Assembly: GCA_051155755.1 (NCBI GenBank)
Contig: DAXETY010000130.1
Span: forward strand, 1 to 18,861
Direction of reading: 5' to 3'
Length of the DNA: 18,861 nt
Source: DAXETY01 sp051155755
Lineage (GTDB): Bacteria; Desulfobacterota; Desulfobacteria; Desulfobacterales; SG8-13
Each line of letters opens with the position of its first letter. Positions within the stretch are counted from its first letter, which is position 1. This document shows positions 15,703 through 18,861 of the stretch, piece by piece. The position numbers and the translations under genes were made by a program. The notes below the pieces were generated by a model. It was not told the DNA's origin. It saw only the letters and a list, made by a program, of their open reading frames with translations, and searched no databases.

Positions 15703-15967
15703 TGGGCACCTCCCGGTATGAGTCGGTAAAAGGTGGGTTGCGAAGGATTTGATGGATTGGACTGGAATTTTTGGCAGCCGGTATTGCCGCCGCAATCAGT
15801 TCACACGGATGAAACGCTAAGGCATGGTACGGTTATCGGTCCCGAACCCGATCAGGGTCTTACGAAACTGTCTGGATGCGAACCTATAGTGAAATACGAA
15901 TTCATACGGATTTTATCGTAAATACGACTCGGTGGGCCATCGTATGTTCTACGTCGGCTTTAGTAGC
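15703..15967 (-). promoter_or_regulatory. long leader of the TIR-patatin operon
   Basis: About 260 untranslated bases separate the promoter from the TIR start. I see no gene on either strand, only a small hairpin (ATTGC/GCAAT, near 15783-15797) and AT-rich sequence around 15890-15960. Confidence 0.4.
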
Positions 15968-15996
15968 ACTATATTCAGACTGTTTTCGGAAGTCAA
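15968..15996 (-). promoter_or_regulatory. promoter of the TIR-patatin operon
   Basis: On the minus strand TTGACT (15991-15996) and TATAGT (15968-15973) are separated by exactly 17 bases. Transcription would start near 15961. A second TTGACT lies at 16025-16030 on the edge of the hairpin repeat, but no good -10 box follows it. Confidence 0.7.
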
Positions 15997-16024
15997 GGAA
16001 ATAACTAGGAATATCGCCACGAAA

Positions 16025-16153
16025 AGTCAACAACCACCCGCGAAGCCGGTGGCTTGAATTCTCTTCCTGCGGCACTTGCCGCTGGCAAGAAAAGACAGAA
16101 GTACTTTTGTGCTTCGATGTTGAACTTGCAGTAGCACCCGGTTTGAGCAAGAA
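16025..16153. repeat. dispersed hairpin repeat element, short copy
   Basis: This is a diverged, internally deleted copy of the element at 7362-7581. It keeps the left end (GTCAACAA plus the CACCCGC-type hairpin and GGCTTGAATT) and the right part from the CCGCTGGCAAG arm through GATGTTGAACTTGCAG to GCAAGAA. The four middle hairpins are missing. The left arm of the 11-bp stem has changed, so that stem is weakened. It lies directly upstream of the TIR promoter. Confidence 0.75.
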
Positions 16154-16249
16154 TCAAAATCTTCGATGCGCTTGACAGCCATTGGCGGATCGTCTGCGGA
16201 AAGGTTGATTCCCTGTGGGGCATGGGGGCGAACGCATTGGGGGCACTTA

Positions 16250-17104
16250 TCAAGATTGTTGGGTGGGATCGCAGCTCAGAGTTTCAAAATCATTTGCCAG
16301 GGATTCGAGTCGGCCGTCAAAATGAGCGTGTTGATCGGGCGTCATGGATGCGGAAACCTGGGCCAGCAATAACAGCGTCCGTTCGGTGTTGGTTGCGATT
16401 TTCGCCCGATAGGTCTCGGAACGAACTGCTTCGGGATGGTTGAGCAGCGCCAGAAAAGCGTCGGCAAATTCTTCCGAGTGGTTGCGCTTTTCCAGCAGAC
16501 GTTGAAATTCAGCTTGAACCTTGCGCCGGTTTTCAATCCAGTCGGCTGAAATCGGCGCCAGCTGCTCGCTCCAGGCGGCAACCATGCGCTGTTGCGCATC
16601 GGTTAAATCGGAAAACCAGTAGCCCAACCTTTTCTCCATTCGTTTCTGGCGGTTGCGAACGATTTCTTCGTCCGGCGGATTCACGAATTCTTCTTCCAGT
16701 TTCTGGTTTTCCCGCTCCAGATTGTCGAACAATTCGCGGATCTGTTCATCGCTGGCTGTGACCATCAGGGTAACCACCTCGGGACCGATTCTTGCAATCA
16801 TGATATCCCAGTAGCCCCGGATACGCTCGTTGTAAGCGGAAAAACGCTGGATATCGAGCCGACCTTCGGCGGCATCACGACGGATCTCGCGTAAAAACCC
16901 GGCATAATCCGGCAGTTGAGTCCGGCAGTGCCAGTCCAGCAGTGAAACCAGACGCCGGCCCAGGTCGGTGCTCTGCCGGCTGTCCAGGGAGATGTAGTCA
17001 TCCACGTACCAGGGGATCAGCCAGTCCAAATTGGGATAGTACCAGCGGGGTCCGCAGGCCGTCAGCGTGACCACAGCAATCAGCAATAGCAGTGCTTTCT
17101 TCAT
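16250..17104 (-). CDS. DUF6279-like outer-envelope lipoprotein
   Basis: This 284-residue protein has a lipoprotein signal peptide: MKKALLLLIAVV followed by lipobox LTAC, making Cys17 the lipidated residue. The mature N-terminus (YYPNLDWLIPWYVDDYISLD) matches the opening of DUF6279 lipoproteins, and the rest is helical and highly charged (EEFVNPPDEEIVRNRQKRMEKRL, FSDLTDAQQRMVAAW), as in that family; the length is also typical. The residue after Cys17 is Gly, so export to the outer membrane is likely. The function is unknown. It stands alone, about 250 bases upstream of the TIR promoter, with a poor ribosome site. The 30-bp inverted repeat lies just upstream of its start. Confidence 0.87.
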   Translation of the reverse strand: MKKALLLLIAVVTLTACGPRWYYPNLDWLIPWYVDDYISLDSRQSTDLGRRLVSLLDWHCRTQLPDYAGFLREIRRDAAEGRLDIQRFSAYNERIRGYWDIMIARIGPEVVTLMVTASDEQIRELFDNLERENQKLEEEFVNPPDEEIVRNRQKRMEKRLGYWFSDLTDAQQRMVAAWSEQLAPISADWIENRRKVQAEFQRLLEKRNHSEEFADAFLALLNHPEAVRSETYRAKIATNTERTLLLLAQVSASMTPDQHAHFDGRLESLANDFETLSCDPTQQS

Positions 17105-17140
17105 TGGACCACAATAACGCCAACCGTCCCAATTTCAATA

Positions 17141-17233
17141 GGGGGGACGTCTATTGGTTTATAAGTTTCTATCATTTGCTGAATTCTAAGCGCAGGTTGG
17201 ACGAGAAACTTATAAACCAATAGACGTCCCCCC
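17141..17233. repeat. perfect 30-bp inverted repeat (MITE/REP-like)
   Basis: The arms 17141-17170 and 17204-17233 are perfect 30-base reverse complements around a 33-base spacer. The outer ends are runs of six G and seven C (GGGGGGACGTC...). Perfect conservation argues for recent arrival or strong selection. There is no ORF inside, and I see no clear target duplication. It resembles short mobile palindromes linked to Y1 (RAYT) transposases, by analogy only. Confidence 0.8.
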
Positions 17234-17239
17234 CTAACA

Positions 17240-17433
17240 AGTTCCTGAGTGCCTGGTTACGGGACGCCGGCAGAAAAGCACTTCAAGAAAGTCGCCAAGT
17301 TGAATCCCTCGGCAACGTCGCAGCCTTGCAGTGATTCTTCGAACGCTGCAATGAGAGAGAACAGGGTCACGAACCGGATTGGAAAGAGCATAAAAAGCTC
17401 ATAGGGGGAAGGTTATCGGACAGGGAAAAACCT
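17240..17433 (+). other. intergenic stretch, no intact gene
   Basis: Every frame is broken. The frame that runs into the PIN remnant reads NEREQGHEPDWKEHKKL upstream of its ATG and is closed by TGA at 17332. It may be the debris of the antitoxin gene expected here, but I cannot match it to a family. Confidence 0.3.
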
Positions 17434-17517
17434 ATGATATTTGTGGACAGTAACGGATTCTTCTATGCCGTAGGTCGCCCCCATCCACTGCGCAGCGAAG
17501 CGCAGGACTTTTTTTGA
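17434..17517 (+). pseudogene. 5' remnant of a PIN-domain (VapC-like) toxin gene
   Basis: A 27-codon frame reads MIFVDSNGFFYAVG followed by RPHPLRSEAQDFF and then TGA. This is the characteristic opening of VapC-type PIN ribonucleases: first strand with catalytic Asp5, then the 'hP.r..a..ff' helix. Full proteins have about 130-150 residues; the later acidic residues are absent and none of the downstream frames resumes the fold. I read it as a truncated, inactive remnant. The nearby 30-bp inverted repeat fits a region of past rearrangement. Confidence 0.45.
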
Positions 17518-17598
17518 ATGCAAGGCAGCAATGATTCTAACCGGCTATGGCTTTACCTATGAATAATTGTTTACGGTGGCGTTCCGCCGCCTCCGGAA

Positions 17599-17868
17599 TT
17601 AAAGAATCTGGGCGCCCCGAATCGGCTCTTCGCCGACGATCCATTCCAACTCGATCTCCAGGGATTTCTTCAATTTTTTGCCCTGCTCTTCTTCGACTTT
17701 CAACTCCAACACCATCGTTTCCGGAAACTCGATGCGGATTTCTTCGGCGCCGGTTTTCAGGGTCAGCGTTCCGGCATCGATCTTGTCGGCGATTTGACGG
17801 AGGGTTGCAGCAACATCGCCTGCGGATTTTTGCTCCTCGCTTTTAAACAACAAGGTTTCCACGCCCAT
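17599..17868 (-). CDS. amphi-Trp domain protein
   Basis: This 89-residue protein fits the small amphi-Trp domain family: FKSEEQKSAGDVAATLRQIADKIDAG, then LTLKTGAEEIRIEFPETMVLELKVEEE and a closing ELEW. The single Trp lies in the closing strand, as the family name implies. Its function is not established. It is acidic, has no export signal and is probably cytoplasmic. The start is well supported by AAAGGAGG seven bases before the ATG. A 12-bp palindrome, TTGAAATTTCAA (17909-17920), lies about 40 bases upstream of the start and could be a regulatory site. It follows the activation-domain gene on the same strand after about 300 bases. Confidence 0.85.
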   Translation of the reverse strand: MGVETLLFKSEEQKSAGDVAATLRQIADKIDAGTLTLKTGAEEIRIEFPETMVLELKVEEEQGKKLKKSLEIELEWIVGEEPIRGAQIL

Positions 17869-18128
17869 GAGACTGCCTCCTTTATTTTCAGAGCTGAATA
17901 ATATGATTTTGAAATTTCAACCGCTCAATGTAAGCCAGATTCGTCGTTATTTGTCGATTATGGTCAATGGTAGGCATCCAGGGCCGCATTGAAAAGAGGA
18001 ATGTATTAAATCGTTGCAAATCGAGCGTATTCCTTGAAAGCGGCCTGTTCCGCTTCGCGGCGAAGAAGTGGGTCAGTCACTTTTCCCCGGCAACCGGCAG
18101 GTACAGTGCCCTGCCCTGCGTAGAGACG

Positions 18129-18152
18129 CGGCCCTGCCAAGCCGTAGGGCCG
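18129..18152. other. stem-loop downstream of the activation-domain gene
   Basis: CGGCCCT (18129-18135) and AGGGCCG (18146-18152) form a 7-bp GC-rich stem just past the minus-strand stop at 18165. There is no T-run, so a standard intrinsic terminator is not supported. The rest of 17869-18164 holds no gene that I can see. Confidence 0.4.
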
Positions 18153-18164
18153 GACGATGTCCAT

Positions 18165-18861
18165 TTAATCACTAATCAAGGTGGACCCCAATTTGGAACC
18201 AATTTGATAGCGCCGGGCGTATAAATGTGGATCGTGGGGCGCGCGGCGTTTGGGGCAATTCGGACGGTCGCACAGCATGCAGGTTTGAAAATCCACCTCG
18301 GTGGGAAACAGGATGCCGGACACCGAATGCCGCGGTTCCATCATCAGCGACTGGCGCAGGCGCACTCCGACAGCCGCTTCGACGTCTCCCAGAATGGCGA
18401 ACAGCGACCGTTGTGCCTCGATCGGCCAGTCGTCCAGGCTGCCGGGGTTCATCACCGCTGTTCGGCCCAATCCATGGTTGGCGACGATGTGCTTCCGCGT
18501 ATGGTCGAAGGCGCGCTGCAGAACGGCATCCATTACTGTTTCCAGCCAGTAGGATTCGAGCAGTTCGCTGCGGGCGGCGGCCCATTCGGCCACCTCCCGG
18601 CCGCAGGTGGCCACGAAAGGAAACACCCGCGGCACCTCGGCCAAGTGCACCGCCAGAACCCGGCTTTGTAATAAAATGCCGCCGACGCGGATTGCATCAT
18701 GCCCTTGCACCTCGCAATCGACGGCCTTGTAGGCGCCCTTGGGCCGGGCCAGGTCTGCCGCGGCGGCCGCCAGCTGCCGGAACCGATCCACCGTGGCTTT
18801 ATCGGCACGGTGGAGATGCAGTTCGCTTTCCAGGGCCCCGGCATCGATGGCAGTATGGACT
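18165..18861 (-). CDS. vitamin B12-dependent methionine synthase activation-domain protein, 5' end outside window
   Basis: The frame is open to the right edge: residues VHTAIDAGALESELHLHRAD precede an internal GTG at 18791, so the true start lies beyond the window. The protein resembles the reactivation (AdoMet-binding) domain of cobalamin-dependent methionine synthase MetH. The middle is helical (VATCGREVAEWAA, with Asp and Glu around YWLETVMDAVLQRAFD). The end has VSGILFPTEVDFQTCMLCDRPNCPKR, carrying a CxxCxxxxC cluster typical of the stand-alone relatives in anaerobes. These may serve split methionine synthases or other corrinoid proteins that need reductive methylation, but the partner is not in the window. 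At about 230 visible residues it is a domain-sized protein and not a full MetH. Confidence 0.82.
   Translation of the reverse strand, partial: VHTAIDAGALESELHLHRADKATVDRFRQLAAAAADLARPKGAYKAVDCEVQGHDAIRVGGILLQSRVLAVHLAEVPRVFPFVATCGREVAEWAAARSELLESYWLETVMDAVLQRAFDHTRKHIVANHGLGRTAVMNPGSLDDWPIEAQRSLFAILGDVEAAVGVRLRQSLMMEPRHSVSGILFPTEVDFQTCMLCDRPNCPKRRAPHDPHLYARRYQIGSKLGSTLISD

Overview
The window reads as chromosomal DNA of a Gram-negative delta-proteobacterial type, probably a Desulfobacterota sulfate reducer close to Desulfosarcina/Desulfobacterales. This is an inference from the gene set: a giant multidomain PilY1, an arginine-rich 'RRxxDRR' small protein, a stand-alone cobalamin methionine synthase activation-domain protein and an amphi-Trp protein. 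The DNA looks moderately GC-rich, and most genes have AGGAGG-type ribosome sites. Both edge genes are incomplete: the pilY1 reading frame is open to the left edge, and the activation-domain gene is open to the right edge.

Bases 1-7325 (+ strand) form a type IV pilus/surface block. It holds a very large PilY1-like adhesin (InlB-type B-repeats, PPC-like domains, a VWA domain interrupted by two golvesin-like domains, and a C-terminal PilY1 propeller with an extra beta insert). A small secreted PilY2-like protein follows 12 bases later, then a membrane HAMP protein without an output domain and the Arg-rich small protein. Bases 7326-7779 carry a cluster of consecutive hairpins that recurs, shortened, at 16025-16153. 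A DinB-family protein and a tRNA-Trp gene with a near-consensus promoter come next.

Bases 8431-12946 hold an unknown Trp-rich ORF (+), an endonuclease/exonuclease/phosphatase-fold protein (-) and a NYN-domain protein (-). Divergent from the latter is a zinc-ribbon membrane protein (+) with a structured leader. A 41-residue membrane peptide and a bidirectional terminator close this part.

Bases 12991-15996 (- strand) are the most notable part. A 464-residue TIR-domain protein with a large unassigned C-terminus is followed by a patatin-like phospholipase. A strong promoter lies upstream of the TIR gene, a perfect 16-bp palindrome sits at the phospholipase ribosome site, and a terminator lies beyond it. 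I read the pair as a candidate two-gene abortive-infection system, in which a TIR NADase/cyclase-like sensor signals to a membrane-degrading effector. This is analogous in logic to Thoeris and to CBASS CapV, but no CD-NTase or SLOG protein is visible.

Bases 16250-18861 (- strand) hold a DUF6279-like lipoprotein, a perfect 30-bp inverted repeat (MITE/REP-like), the 5' remnant of a PIN-domain (VapC-like) toxin gene, an amphi-Trp protein and the partial activation-domain gene. No integrase, transposase, CRISPR array or rRNA is visible.
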